Below, one piece after another: positions 1 to 7,583 of a DNA stretch of 64,000 nucleotides; within the stretch, counting starts at the first letter, position 1; every line of letters begins with the position of its first letter. This stretch comes from Pseudomonas sp. TCU-HL1 (GTDB lineage: Bacteria > Pseudomonadota > Gammaproteobacteria > Pseudomonadales > Pseudomonadaceae). A program made the translations under genes and the position numbers. The stretch covers positions 1,984,001 to 2,048,000 of the forward strand of contig NZ_CP015992.1 of NCBI RefSeq assembly GCF_001708505.1, read 5' to 3'. Under the pieces are notes generated by a model. That model saw only the letters and a program-made list of their open reading frames with translations, had not been told where the DNA came from and did not search any database.

Positions 1-138
1 GACTACATCCGCATGGGCCAGCGCATCGCCGCCCTCGGCCTGCCGACCCTGTTCATCATGGAAGGTGGCTACGCGGTGGAGGCTATCGGCGTAAACGCGG
101 TGAACGTCCTGCAGGGCTACGAAGGAGCTGCCCAATGA
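1..138 (+). CDS. aphA: C-terminus of acetylpolyamine amidohydrolase (histone deacetylase-like), 5' partial
   Basis: Only the last 45 codons are present and the start lies outside the window. The frame is open from base 1 and reads LFIMEGGYAVEAIGVN near its end, the typical C-terminal EGGY segment of the zinc-dependent histone deacetylase/acetylpolyamine amidohydrolase family. Members remove the acetyl group from acetylputrescine or acetylcadaverine in the cytoplasm. The stop overlaps the start of the downstream polyamine-binding protein in an ATGA junction, so the two are translationally coupled. The aphA symbol rests on this context, which matches P. aeruginosa PA1409-PA1410 as I remember it; too little sequence is present to separate AphA from AphB. 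Confidence 0.75.
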   Translation, partial: DYIRMGQRIAALGLPTLFIMEGGYAVEAIGVNAVNVLQGYEGAAQ

Positions 139-1220
139 AGGCCCGCATTATTGTGGCGGGGGCCTTGCTGGGCGCCTCGCTGACGGCTGTCGCCACGCCT
201 GAGGTGCGCATCTACAACTGGTTCGATTACATCGGCCCGGACACCCTGAAGAATTTCCAGGCCGACAGCGGCATCAAGCCCCAGTACGACGTCTACGACA
301 GCAACGAAGTGCTGGAGGCCAAGCTGCTCTCCGGCCGTTCCGGCTACGACCTGGTGGTGCCCAGCGACAGCTTCCTGCCCAACTACATGAAGGCCGGTGT
401 GTTCCAGCCGCTGGACAAGAGCAAGCTGCCGAACTGGAAGAACCTCAACCCGGCGCTGCTCAAGGTGCTGGCCGCCAAGGACCCGGGCAACCAGTACGTG
501 ATGCCCTACATGTGGGGCACCAACGGCATCGCCTACAACGTCGAAAAGGTCAAGGCGGTGCTGGGCGAGAACGCGCCGGTGGACTCCTGGGAGCTGATCT
601 TCAACCCGGACAACCTGGCCAAGCTCAAGCAGTGCGGCGTTGCATTCCTCGACTCGCCCACCGAAGTGATCCCGGAAGTGCTGCACTACCTGGGCCTTTC
701 GCCCGACAGCCACAACCCGGACGACTACAAGAAGGCCGAGGAACTGCTGGCGAAATTGCGCCCCCATATCAGCTACTTCAGCTCGTCGAAGTTCGTAACC
801 GACCTTGCCAACGGCGAAGTTTGCGTGGCCCTGGCCTGGTCCGGCGGCGCCATGCAGGCCGCTGCGCGGGCACGCGAGGCGGGCAACGGCGTGAAGGTGG
901 AGTACCGCATTCCCAAGGAAGGCACCGCAGCCTGGTTCGATGTGCTGGCGATTCCGAAGGACGCGAAGAACGTCGAGCAGGCCCACGCCTTCCTCAACTA
1001 CCTGCTACGCCCGGAAGTGGTCGCGCCCATCTCTGACCACGTCGCCTACGCCAACCCCAACCAGGCGGCGGACCCGTTGATCTCCGCCGAACTGCGCGAC
1101 AACCCCAACGTCTACCCGCCGGCCGAGGTGCAGGCCAAGCTGTTCTCGGTGGAGATGCTGCCGCCGAAGCTGGAACGCATCCGCACGCGGACCTGGACCA
1201 AGATCAAGACCGGGACCTAG
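135..1220 (+). CDS. Polyamine ABC transporter periplasmic binding protein (PotF/SpuD family)
   Basis: A 361-residue periplasmic solute-binding protein for putrescine, spermidine or an acetylated polyamine. Residues 1 to about 21 form a signal peptide ending TAVATP; the mature protein begins with VRIYNWFDYIG, characteristic of PotD/PotF/SpuD proteins. GYDLVVPSDSF and the MWGTNGIAYN segment line the ligand cleft in this family. Length is normal. It starts in the ATGA overlap with the upstream amidohydrolase and has no permease or ATPase gene next to it, so it must use a transporter encoded elsewhere or outside the window. Substrate is inferred from family and neighbour only. Confidence 0.88.
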   Translation: MKARIIVAGALLGASLTAVATPEVRIYNWFDYIGPDTLKNFQADSGIKPQYDVYDSNEVLEAKLLSGRSGYDLVVPSDSFLPNYMKAGVFQPLDKSKLPNWKNLNPALLKVLAAKDPGNQYVMPYMWGTNGIAYNVEKVKAVLGENAPVDSWELIFNPDNLAKLKQCGVAFLDSPTEVIPEVLHYLGLSPDSHNPDDYKKAEELLAKLRPHISYFSSSKFVTDLANGEVCVALAWSGGAMQAAARAREAGNGVKVEYRIPKEGTAAWFDVLAIPKDAKNVEQAHAFLNYLLRPEVVAPISDHVAYANPNQAADPLISAELRDNPNVYPPAEVQAKLFSVEMLPPKLERIRTRTWTKIKTGT

Positions 1221-1231
1221 AGCCAGCACCT

Positions 1232-1295
1232 CGTAGGATGGTGTAGAGCGAAGCGAAACCCATCGATGGGTTTCGCGGGCTCTACCCATCCTACG
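1232..1295. repeat. Inverted repeat (GTAGGATGG family)
   Basis: Outer arms CGTAGGATGG and CCATCCTACG enclose further complementary blocks (GTAGAGC with GCTCTAC; CGAAACCCATC with GATGGGTTTCG), so the whole stretch can fold into one long hairpin. It lies 11 bases after the binding-protein stop and could act as a 3' mRNA hairpin. A related repeat (GTAGGGTGGA arms) is at 15347-15431. Confidence 0.75.
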
Positions 1296-1310
1296 TTGCT
1301 GTTTTGTGTG

Positions 1311-1332
1311 GAATTCATTCGCGAATGAATTC
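1311..1332. repeat. REP-A core palindrome
   Basis: A perfect 22-bp palindrome centred on ATTCGCGAAT. This is the core of the most frequent intergenic repeat in the window, whose usual arms are GGAGCGAATTCATTCGCG and its complement. Other copies are at 3592-3686, 11559-11660, 14301-14614 (interrupted), 15271-15325 and 55061-55144. Confidence 0.8.
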
Positions 1333-1490
1333 GCTCTCTCAGGGTCCTGAGTATCAATCCCCCACCAGCAGCGGACCCAGCATGGGCGTTCTCCTGTGCT
1401 GGTCATCGGAATTTCATGCCGGGCCTGGATGTGTTCATTAGAAGAGAATAAAAATAGCTAGTCTGTTCTCTTTAATTGAATGGTTGCTCC

Positions 1491-2357
1491 ATGGAACTCA
1501 GCCAGCTCCGCATCTTCCAGGCCGTGGCCGAGGAAGGCTCCATCACCCGCGCGGCGACGCGCCTGCACCGGGTGCCGTCGAACCTGTCCACGCGCCTCAA
1601 GCAGCTGGAGGAGAGCCTGGGCGTCGAGTTGTTCCTTCGCGAGCGCCAGCGTCTGACGTTGTCACCCGCAGGCAAGGTGATGCTGGGCTACGCCGAGCGC
1701 ATGTTTGCCCTGCAGGCCGAAGCCGAGGCCGCGTTGCGGGGCGACGAGCCAGCGGGGGATTTCGTCATCGGCTCCATGTTCAGCACCGCGGCCATCCACC
1801 TGCCGCCCATCCTTGTGCGTTACCACCGCGCCTGGCCGGCGGTAAACCTGCAGGTACAGACCGCGCCCAGTGGCGAGCTGCTCGACGGCCTGCTCAGTGG
1901 ACGCCTGGATGCGGCGCTTGTCGATGGCCCGGTGGAGTTCGCCGAGCTGGATGGCTTGCCGATGTTCGAAGAGGAAATGGTGCTGATCACCGAGGCCGCC
2001 CATGGCCCGGTGAAGTCGGCCCATGACGTGGCCGGGCTGGAGGTCTTTGCCTTCCGCCAGAGCTGCTCCTACCGCCGCCGCCTGGAAGGCTGGTTCGTCG
2101 CCTCGCGGGTGCCCATGGCGCCGCCCATGGAAATCGAGTCCTACCACAGCATGCTGGCCTGCGTGATCGCTGGCGGTGGCATCGCCCTGGTACCGCGATC
2201 CATGCTGGAAAGCCTGCCCGGACGGGAGGCGGTACGGGTTCACCAGCTGGACGCCCCGTTCAACCGCACCACCACCTGGCTGATGTGGCGCAAGGGCATG
2301 CTCGGCGCCAACCTGCGGGCGTGGATCGACCTGCAGCAGGGCAGTCGCGACGCGTGA
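1491..2357 (+). CDS. LysR-family regulator, PtrR/YneJ-like
   Basis: A 288-residue LysR-type regulator. The N-terminal winged helix-turn-helix (about residues 1-60) contains FQAVAEEGSITRAATRLHR followed by VPSNLSTRLKQLE, and the remainder is the substrate-binding-like effector domain, with SYHSMLACVIAGGGIALVPR near the C-terminus. The VPSNL(S/T)TRL pattern and the ESYH(S/G)MLACVIAG stretch are what I remember of E. coli YneJ/PtrR, which controls putrescine use. ATG at 1491 starts at the canonical MELSQLRIF; an in-frame TTG at 1476 is possible but less likely. The polyamine genes just upstream fit a polyamine-related role. Function is inferred, and no operator was identified. Confidence 0.85.
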   Translation: MELSQLRIFQAVAEEGSITRAATRLHRVPSNLSTRLKQLEESLGVELFLRERQRLTLSPAGKVMLGYAERMFALQAEAEAALRGDEPAGDFVIGSMFSTAAIHLPPILVRYHRAWPAVNLQVQTAPSGELLDGLLSGRLDAALVDGPVEFAELDGLPMFEEEMVLITEAAHGPVKSAHDVAGLEVFAFRQSCSYRRRLEGWFVASRVPMAPPMEIESYHSMLACVIAGGGIALVPRSMLESLPGREAVRVHQLDAPFNRTTTWLMWRKGMLGANLRAWIDLQQGSRDA

Positions 2358-2373
2358 CAGCCGTTGATTCCTG

Positions 2374-2441
2374 CGTAGGGTGCGCTGTGCGCACCGATAC
2401 TTCGGCTCACCGGCAAGCTGGTGCGCGCAGCGCACCCTACG
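2374..2441. repeat. Inverted repeat REP-B (GTAGGGTGCGC family)
   Basis: Arms CGTAGGGTGCGC and GCGCACCCTACG enclose a GCGCACC/GGTGCGC inner pair. It begins 17 bases after the LysR stop and probably forms the 3' hairpin of that transcript. Related copies are at 14415-14490, 27961-28024 (degenerate) and 51267-51328. Confidence 0.8.
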
Positions 2442-2561
2442 GTCCATCTTTGGTGTTGAATTCAGGGCGAGCGAAGCGATATCCATCGGCATTTGCACTT
2501 GGCTCGCAGACACTAGACGCCTTGACTCCAATAGGTGGTTGCCGCGATACCGTTCAGCGGT

Positions 2562-2602
2562 TTGACTCAGGTCAGTAGGAAATTTCTGAGCGCGCGTATT
2601 TT
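2562..2602 (+). promoter_or_regulatory. Probable Anr/FNR-dependent promoter
   Basis: TTGACTCAGGTCAG at 2562-2575 resembles the Anr/FNR consensus TTGAT-N4-ATCAA, with 7 of the 10 half-site bases matching. A -10-like TATTTT lies at 2597-2602. With transcription starting near 2609 the box would be centred about 41 bases upstream, the usual class II activator position for FNR-type regulators. The bases are seen directly; the oxygen-responsive role is inferred. Confidence 0.55.
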
Positions 2603-2608
2603 GGATCT

Positions 2609-2690
2609 TGCCGGGAGCAACTAAGCTCCAGACGAGGGCGGTCCAAGAAGCAAGGGCCGCCCGACCAACGTCCCAGGAAAGGGGGTCAAG
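2609..2690 (+). ncRNA. Candidate SicX-like sRNA / structured leader of the PA1414-type gene
   Basis: Between the predicted Anr promoter and the small gene lies an untranslated stretch with two stem-loops: GGAGC-AACTAA-GCTCC near 2622-2637, and GGGCGG paired with CCGCCC around 2636-2663. In P. aeruginosa the low-oxygen sRNA SicX is, as I remember it, made from the Anr-controlled PA1414 locus. The small gene here has the same kind of product and neighbourhood. Ends are estimates and no transcript evidence exists in the sequence. Confidence 0.4.
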
Positions 2691-2691
2691 C

Positions 2692-2829
2692 ATGATGAAG
2701 CGGCTAGAAGCGTGGATGTGGCAATTGGGTGTCGCGCTGGGCCTGATCGAGGCACCGCGCCTGCAACCTATCCCGGTCCCTAGTGAAGAGCAGCGCCGTC
2801 TCGCCGAGCAGCGCCGCCTGAGGAAGTAA
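2692..2829 (+). CDS. Small PA1414-family protein, 45 aa
   Basis: A very short basic protein starting MMKRLEAWMWQLGVALGL, with a hydrophobic N-terminal half that could be an amphipathic or single membrane helix, and a charged tail rich in Glu, Gln and Arg (EEQRRLAEQRRLRK). A strong purine-rich ribosome site (AGGAAAGGGGG) lies at 2675-2685. Two adjacent ATG codons (2692 and 2695) are possible starts. It resembles the conserved small protein annotated PA1414 in P. aeruginosa, whose molecular role is unknown to me; the locus may matter mainly as an RNA. It is convergent with the metallo-hydrolase gene, whose stop is 4 bases away. Confidence 0.65.
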   Translation: MMKRLEAWMWQLGVALGLIEAPRLQPIPVPSEEQRRLAEQRRLRK

Positions 2830-2833
2830 CCGG

Positions 2834-3559
2834 CTACTCGTGAGCCCTGAGCCAGTTGTCCGCCAACTCGCGCAGGCGCTCACCGGAGAAGCTGGGGAAA
2901 TGACCGCCATGCACGGTGCGCACCGGAAGGTCGCGCAGCCGTGTGAGGCTTTTCGCGTAGTCGTCCAGGTTCGAGTGGTAGGCATTATCGATCAGCGGAC
3001 CGTCGTAGATGATGTCGCCGCTGAACAGCGTCGCCGTCTTCGCTTCCCACAGGCTGATGCCGCCCGGTGAGTGACCGGGGGTATGCAGCACCTCCAGGAC
3101 TCGATCACCCAGGTCCAGCACATCCCCCTCATCGATCAGCCGCGTCGCCGGCGCCGCTTTTACGCGGTATTCGGCGTAGCACAGCGGGCAGTCCGGGTGC
3201 GCTTCGAACATGTCATCGCCGACGTAATCCGCTGAAAGGGTATTGGCCCCGGTGGGGGCGGCCAGGATGTCCGCTTCCGCCGGATGCACCAGACGCTCGG
3301 GGAATTCGTGGTGGCCGGCGATATGGTCGAAATGGGTGTGGCTGGCCACCGCCAGCAGTGGCCGCTGGGTGAGCCAGGGTAACTGCTCACGCAGGCTGAC
3401 CAGGCCGGAGCCGGAGTCGATCAGTAGGTCCTGGTCGCGGCCCTGGATGTGCCAGAGGTTGCAGCGGTAGAAGGGCCGCACGAAGGGTTCGCTGATCAGG
3501 CTGATGCCGTCATAGCAGTGCTCGACTTCGAACCACTGGTCGCGGCTGACGATTTTCAT
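2834..3559 (-). CDS. MBL-fold metallo-hydrolase
   Basis: A 241-residue cytoplasmic metallo-beta-lactamase-fold hydrolase. The metal-binding signature is SHTHFDHIAG (HxHxDH, residues about 93-102); the later ligands are seen in HTPGHSPGG, LFSGDIIYDG and the C-terminal HGGHFPSF. This arrangement is that of the glyoxalase II-like, two-metal group with thioester or phosphoester substrates, but the substrate cannot be told from sequence. No signal peptide is present, so it is not a secreted beta-lactamase. ATG at 3559 is preceded by a GGAGCA ribosome site. It stands alone, convergent with the small gene at 2692, with a REP-A repeat upstream. Confidence 0.85.
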   Translation of the reverse strand: MKIVSRDQWFEVEHCYDGISLISEPFVRPFYRCNLWHIQGRDQDLLIDSGSGLVSLREQLPWLTQRPLLAVASHTHFDHIAGHHEFPERLVHPAEADILAAPTGANTLSADYVGDDMFEAHPDCPLCYAEYRVKAAPATRLIDEGDVLDLGDRVLEVLHTPGHSPGGISLWEAKTATLFSGDIIYDGPLIDNAYHSNLDDYAKSLTRLRDLPVRTVHGGHFPSFSGERLRELADNWLRAHE

Positions 3560-3591
3560 GGGGTGCTCCGTGCTCGATGGGAATGCCTGTC

Positions 3592-3686
3592 TGTAGGAGC
3601 GAACTCATTCGCGAAGGGCCGCGCAGCGGCCCGTTGGACCAGTCTGCACGGGGTGACGCCGCATCGCGAATGAATTCGCTCCCACA
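3592..3686. repeat. REP-A inverted repeat
   Basis: Arms TGTAGGAGCGAACTCATTCG and CGAATGAATTCGCTCCCACA flank a spacer with its own GGGCCGC-GCGGCCC hairpin. The left arm has one C for T change from the usual GAATTC. Confidence 0.85.
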
Positions 3687-3712
3687 ACGGGAGGGAGAGC
3701 CTGGCCCGGGAT

Positions 3713-3749
3713 GAAAAAAAGCCCCGGTCGGCGGGCACCGGACCGGGGC
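3713..3749 (-). terminator. Rho-independent terminator of the symporter transcript
   Basis: Read on the minus strand, GCCCCGGTC pairs with GACCGGGGC and is followed by seven T residues (A-run at 3714-3720 on plus). A second hairpin (GCCGCCTCC/GGAGGCGGC, 3758-3779) lies between it and the symporter stop. Together they close the minus-strand gene set coming from the gbu region. Confidence 0.85.
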
Positions 3750-3786
3750 GGGAAATGCCGCCTCCAGGGGGAGGCGGCAGTGCATG

Positions 3787-5166
3787 TCAGGCCAGCTCGG
3801 TGGCCGCTGCAGGGCGGCGGGACAGCAGGCTGATCACCACGAAGCTCACCGCGCCTACAGCCAGGCTGTAGTAGATCGGGGTGTTGGCTTCGAGGCCGTC
3901 GGTGTACATGAATACGAGCGCAGTGATGCAGCCCAGGCTCATGCTGGCGATGGCGCCGGCGGTGCTGGCGCGCTTCCAGTAGATGGCGCCCAGCAGCGGG
4001 ATGAGCATGCCGCCGACCAGCAGGTTGTAGGCCAGGGTCAGGGCGCCAAGCACGTCGTTGACGATCAGCGCGATGACCAGCACGGCGATGCCGGTGAGCA
4101 GGGTGAACAGGCGGCTCAATCCGAGGCTGGATTCCTTGCCGCCGCGCAGCTTGGGCAGCAGGTCTTCGGTGATGGTGGTGGAGGCAGCGAGCAGGCCGGC
4201 GCTGGCGGTGGACATCATGGCGGCCAGGGCGGCGGCGATCACCAGGCCGCGGATGCCATCCGGCAGGGAAGCCTGGACAATGGCGGCGAAGGCATTGTTG
4301 ACGTTGTCCAGGTCAGGCAGCAGCACCTTGGCGCACATGCCGATCAGGGCACCTACCAGGCCGTAGATCACGCAGTAGATGCCAGCGACGGTGCCCGCGT
4401 ACTTGGCCACGCCCTCGCTGCGCGCAGTGAACACGCGCTGCCAGATGTCCTGGCCGATGAGGATGCCGAAGAAGTAGATCAGGAAGTAGGTGATGATCGT
4501 GTCATAGCCGATGGTGGTGAAGCTGAAGGCGGTTTCCGGCAGCTTGGCCACCAGTTCGTCCCAGCCACCCACGCGGTACAGGCAGATCGGCAGCAGCAGG
4601 AACATCAGGCCAACGGTCTTGATGATGAACTGCACGATGTCGGTCAGGGTCAGGGACCACATGCCGCCGATGGTGGAGTAGACAACGACCACGCCGCCGC
4701 CGAGCAGGACGGAGATCCAGAACGGCAGGCCGAACAGCACTTCCATCACGGTGCCGATGGCCAGGGTGGATACCACGCCGATCATCAGTGCATAGGCGAA
4801 CATGATCGCCGCGCTGGCCTGGCGGGCCATCGGGTTGTAGCGACGCTCGAGGATCTGCGTAACGGTGAAGATGCGCAGCTTCAGCAGCGGCTTGGCCAGG
4901 AACAGGTTGAGCACGATGATGCCCGCGCCCAGTGCGGCGCAAAGCCAGAAACCGGAAATGCCATGGACGTAGCCCAGGCGCACGGTGCCGACGGTGGACG
5001 CACCACCGAGCACGGTGGCGGCCATGGTACCCATGTAGAAGGCTGGGCCCAGGTTGCGCCCAGCTACCAGGAACTCCTCATGGGACTTGGCGCGGCGCAT
5101 GCCGTACCAGCCGAGCAGCAGCATGCCAGCGGCATAGATCAGTACTACGAAAATATCCAAAGCCAT
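3787..5166 (-). CDS. Sodium:solute symporter (SSS family)
   Basis: A 459-residue inner-membrane symporter with about 13 hydrophobic helices. The N-terminus MALDIFVVLIYAAGMLLLGW, the early GRNLGPAFYMG segment and the IGGMWSLTLTDIVQF helix are characteristic of the solute:sodium symporter family (PutP, PanF, SglT fold). Length is normal. It corresponds in position to PA1418 of the P. aeruginosa gbu locus, so a guanidino acid, an amino acid or GABA is a reasonable substrate, but this is inference. It is the last gene of a minus-strand run and is followed by a strong terminator. Start ATG 5166 has a GAGA-type ribosome site. Confidence 0.88.
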   Translation of the reverse strand: MALDIFVVLIYAAGMLLLGWYGMRRAKSHEEFLVAGRNLGPAFYMGTMAATVLGGASTVGTVRLGYVHGISGFWLCAALGAGIIVLNLFLAKPLLKLRIFTVTQILERRYNPMARQASAAIMFAYALMIGVVSTLAIGTVMEVLFGLPFWISVLLGGGVVVVYSTIGGMWSLTLTDIVQFIIKTVGLMFLLLPICLYRVGGWDELVAKLPETAFSFTTIGYDTIITYFLIYFFGILIGQDIWQRVFTARSEGVAKYAGTVAGIYCVIYGLVGALIGMCAKVLLPDLDNVNNAFAAIVQASLPDGIRGLVIAAALAAMMSTASAGLLAASTTITEDLLPKLRGGKESSLGLSRLFTLLTGIAVLVIALIVNDVLGALTLAYNLLVGGMLIPLLGAIYWKRASTAGAIASMSLGCITALVFMYTDGLEANTPIYYSLAVGAVSFVVISLLSRRPAAATELA

Positions 5167-5274
5167 TACAGGTCTCTCTTTCTATTGTTGTTGCCACGGC
5201 TTAGAGGCCGCGACAGGTGTTGCAAAGGCGCGCAACGCTTCACACTGCGCCGTTTCAAAGCAATCCCGCTTTTC

Positions 5275-5997
5275 CTAGTCCTTGTATTCGGGGCATTCCC
5301 GCTCGAGCTTTCTCAGCCAGGCTTCCCAGACCAGCTGGCGCTGCCATTCGGCGGCCTGGAACTGTTCGCAGGCGTGCACGCTGAGCTCGTTGGGCATCTC
5401 GCGGATGCCGCGCAGGGAGGAGGCAGCGACTTGTATTTCGCACGCCTTGTTCAGGTAGTACATGACGTAGAAGGCGTCGGCGACGCTGGCCCCAACGCTG
5501 AGCAGGCCGTGGTGGCGCAGCATCAGGGCGATGTTGTCGCCCAGGGAGGCCACCAGCCGATCGCGCTCGCCCAGGTCCAGGGCGATGCCTTCGTAGGTGT
5601 GATAGCCGACCCGCTGATGGAACTCGGCGCTGATCTGGTTGAGCTGCGCCAGGCCGTTGTCCGCAGCGGCTACCGCCATGCCCGCCAGGGTATGGGTGTG
5701 GATCACGCAGTGGGCGTCGGCGCGGGCCATGTGCACCGCGCTGTGGATGGTGAAGCCGGCGACGTTGTAGTCGGCGTTGCCTTCCAACACACGGCCGTGC
5801 ATGTCGACCACGATCAGGTCGCTGGCGCGGATTTCCTCGAACATCAGCCCGAACGGGTTGATCAGGAAGCGCGGCTCCACGCCCGGCAGGCGCACCGAGA
5901 AGTGTGTGTAGAGGGTGTCATCCCAGCCGAACAGGGCGGCCAGCCGGTAGGCGGCCGCCAGGTCACGACGCAGGATGGCTTCGTTCTGTGCGTTCAT
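5275..5997 (-). CDS. Class II aldolase/adducin-family protein
   Basis: A 240-residue cytoplasmic protein of the class II aldolase/adducin family, which includes fuculose-1-phosphate and ribulose-5-phosphate enzymes acting through a zinc ion. The metal histidines are visible in HCVIHTHTLAGMAV (about residues 95-108) and RHHGLLSVG (about 160-168); GWDDTLYTHFSVRLPG is the N-terminal signature. Several members of this family act on compounds unrelated to sugars, so the substrate is unknown. Its ATG shares a TGATG junction with the upstream ABC ATPase stop, so it is co-translated with an amino acid uptake system. Confidence 0.82.
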   Translation of the reverse strand: MNAQNEAILRRDLAAAYRLAALFGWDDTLYTHFSVRLPGVEPRFLINPFGLMFEEIRASDLIVVDMHGRVLEGNADYNVAGFTIHSAVHMARADAHCVIHTHTLAGMAVAAADNGLAQLNQISAEFHQRVGYHTYEGIALDLGERDRLVASLGDNIALMLRHHGLLSVGASVADAFYVMYYLNKACEIQVAASSLRGIREMPNELSVHACEQFQAAEWQRQLVWEAWLRKLERECPEYKD

Positions 5998-6728
5998 CAG
6001 TGACGGATCTGCGAGAGGAAGGCACGGGTACGCGGATGCTGCGGGTTGTCGAAGAACTCGTTCGGCGTGGCGGTTTCCACGATCTGGCCGGCGTCCATGA
6101 ACACCACGCGATCGGCCACCTTGCGGGCGAAGCCCATCTCGTGGGTCACGCAGAGCATGGTCATGCCGTCCTGGGCCAGCTCGGTCATCACGTCGAGCAC
6201 TTCGCCGACCATTTCCGGGTCCAGCGCCGAGGTGGGCTCATCGAACAGCATCACCTTGGGGTTCATGCACAGGGCGCGGGCGATGGCCACACGCTGCTGC
6301 TGGCCACCGGACAGCTGACCGGGCTTCTTGTGCGCCTGGGAGCCGATGTGCACGCGGTTGAGGTAGCGCAGGGCCAGTTCCTCGGCCTCCTTGCGACCCA
6401 GTCCCCGCACCTTCATCGGCGCCAGGGTGCAGTTCTCCAGCACGGTCAGGTGGGGGAACAGATTGAAGTTCTGGAACACCATGCCCACCTCACGGCGCAC
6501 ATGCTCGCTGCCGGATTTGCTGGAGATGTCCTGGTCTTCAACGGTGATGGTGCCGGTGTCGTGCGGGTTGAGGCGGTTGATGCAGCGGATCAGGGTCGAC
6601 TTACCCGAGCCGGACGGGCCGCAGATGACGATCTTCTCGCCCTGGCGCACGCTGAGGTTGATGCCTTGCAGCACCTGGAAGTCCTCGTAGCACTTGCCGA
6701 CGTTCTGCAGACGGATGATTTCGTTCAT
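5997..6728 (-). CDS. Polar amino acid ABC transporter ATP-binding protein
   Basis: A 243-residue ABC ATPase of the polar amino acid group (GlnQ/HisP/AotP type). Walker A is GPSGSGKST (about residues 34-42), the Q-loop is MVFQNFNLFPHLTV, the signature LSGGQQQR, Walker B VMLFDEPTSALDPEMV, and the switch histidine is in VTHEMGFA. The start is set at 6728 because it gives the canonical MNEIIRLQNVGK; earlier in-frame codons would run into the permease gene. It overlaps the aldolase start by one base and follows the permease by 10 bases. It energises import by the neighbouring permease and binding protein. Confidence 0.93.
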   Translation of the reverse strand: MNEIIRLQNVGKCYEDFQVLQGINLSVRQGEKIVICGPSGSGKSTLIRCINRLNPHDTGTITVEDQDISSKSGSEHVRREVGMVFQNFNLFPHLTVLENCTLAPMKVRGLGRKEAEELALRYLNRVHIGSQAHKKPGQLSGGQQQRVAIARALCMNPKVMLFDEPTSALDPEMVGEVLDVMTELAQDGMTMLCVTHEMGFARKVADRVVFMDAGQIVETATPNEFFDNPQHPRTRAFLSQIRH

Positions 6729-6738
6729 GACGCTCTCC

Positions 6739-7482
6739 TCAGATACGGCGCATACGAGCCAGGGTGCGTTGCACCAGGCCGACGGATTTGCTGCTGGTGC
6801 CGGCGTGGGAATCCCAGGCCAGGCGCCGTTCGAGGCCACCCTGCATCCAGGTCAGGGTGTAGACCATGACGAGGTAGTAGACGAGGGCGACGGCGTAGTA
6901 CTCGGAGAACTGGAAGGTGGTGGAGACCGTCTGCGAGGTCACGGCCATCAGTTCCTGCAGGGAAATCACCGAGGCCAGCGAGGTGATCTTCAGCAGGGTG
7001 ATGAATTCGTTGGCGGTCGGCGGCACGGCGATGCGCGCGGCCTGCGGCATGATGACGTAGCGGAAGGTGTGCCAGCGCGACAGGCCCAGGGCATGGCCGG
7101 CAGCGTACTGGCCCTTGTCCACGGCTTTCAGCGCGGCGCGGTTGATCTCTACCTGGTAGGCGGCCTCGTTGAGGGAGAGGGCGATCCAGGCGGCGATGAA
7201 GGGGGTGAACCACTCTTCACGGAATACCGGGAAGAACTGCGGCAGGGCGTTCCACACGAACAGCAGTTGCAGCAGGGTCGGCGCGCCGCGGAACACGCTG
7301 AGCACGCCGCGCAGGGTGCTGCGCCAGGCGCTCGGCGGGCCGTCCAGGGCCAGGGCGCAGGGAATGGAAATCAGGATACCCACCGAGTGGGACACCAGGG
7401 CCAGCACCAGGGTGATGCAGGCGCCACGGAAGAAGTGCCAGGACGTCAGGGCGTCCCAGAAGACAGTCACATCGAAATTCAT
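6739..7482 (-). CDS. Polar amino acid ABC transporter permease
   Basis: A 247-residue inner-membrane permease of the HisMQ/GlnP type with about five transmembrane helices. The loop that contacts the ATPase is clear: EINRAALKAVDKGQYAAGHA followed by LGL (EAA motif, about residues 112-134). Only one permease gene is present, so the transporter probably works as a homodimer or with a partner outside the window. Start ATG 7482 is preceded by a GGACACG stretch with no strong ribosome site. A CTCTCCC repeat cluster separates it from the binding-protein gene upstream. Confidence 0.92.
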   Translation of the reverse strand: MNFDVTVFWDALTSWHFFRGACITLVLALVSHSVGILISIPCALALDGPPSAWRSTLRGVLSVFRGAPTLLQLLFVWNALPQFFPVFREEWFTPFIAAWIALSLNEAAYQVEINRAALKAVDKGQYAAGHALGLSRWHTFRYVIMPQAARIAVPPTANEFITLLKITSLASVISLQELMAVTSQTVSTTFQFSEYYAVALVYYLVMVYTLTWMQGGLERRLAWDSHAGTSSKSVGLVQRTLARMRRI

Positions 7483-7518
7483 GTACGTGTCCTGCGTGAA
7501 TGGAGGCGTGCATTTCGC

Positions 7519-7578
7519 TCCCTCTCCCGTTTACGGGAGAGGGCAAAACTGCACCCTCTCCCACGAGTGGGAGAGGGG
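7519..7578. repeat. Paired CCCTCTCCC hairpins
   Basis: Two short hairpins in tandem: CCCTCTCCCGT with ACGGGAGAGGG, and CCCTCTCCCAC with GTGGGAGAGGG. They sit between the binding-protein and permease genes, where they could lower permease expression relative to binding protein. The same motif recurs at 46632-46767 and, once, near 59626-59649. Confidence 0.7.
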
Positions 7579-7583
7579 AGCTG

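Noticed and set aside
3784..6003. A 739-codon plus-strand frame across the symporter and aldolase genes
   Set aside because: It is antisense to two clear genes, is rich in Gln, His, Gly and Ala in the way of high-GC shadows, and has no ribosome site or recognisable motif.
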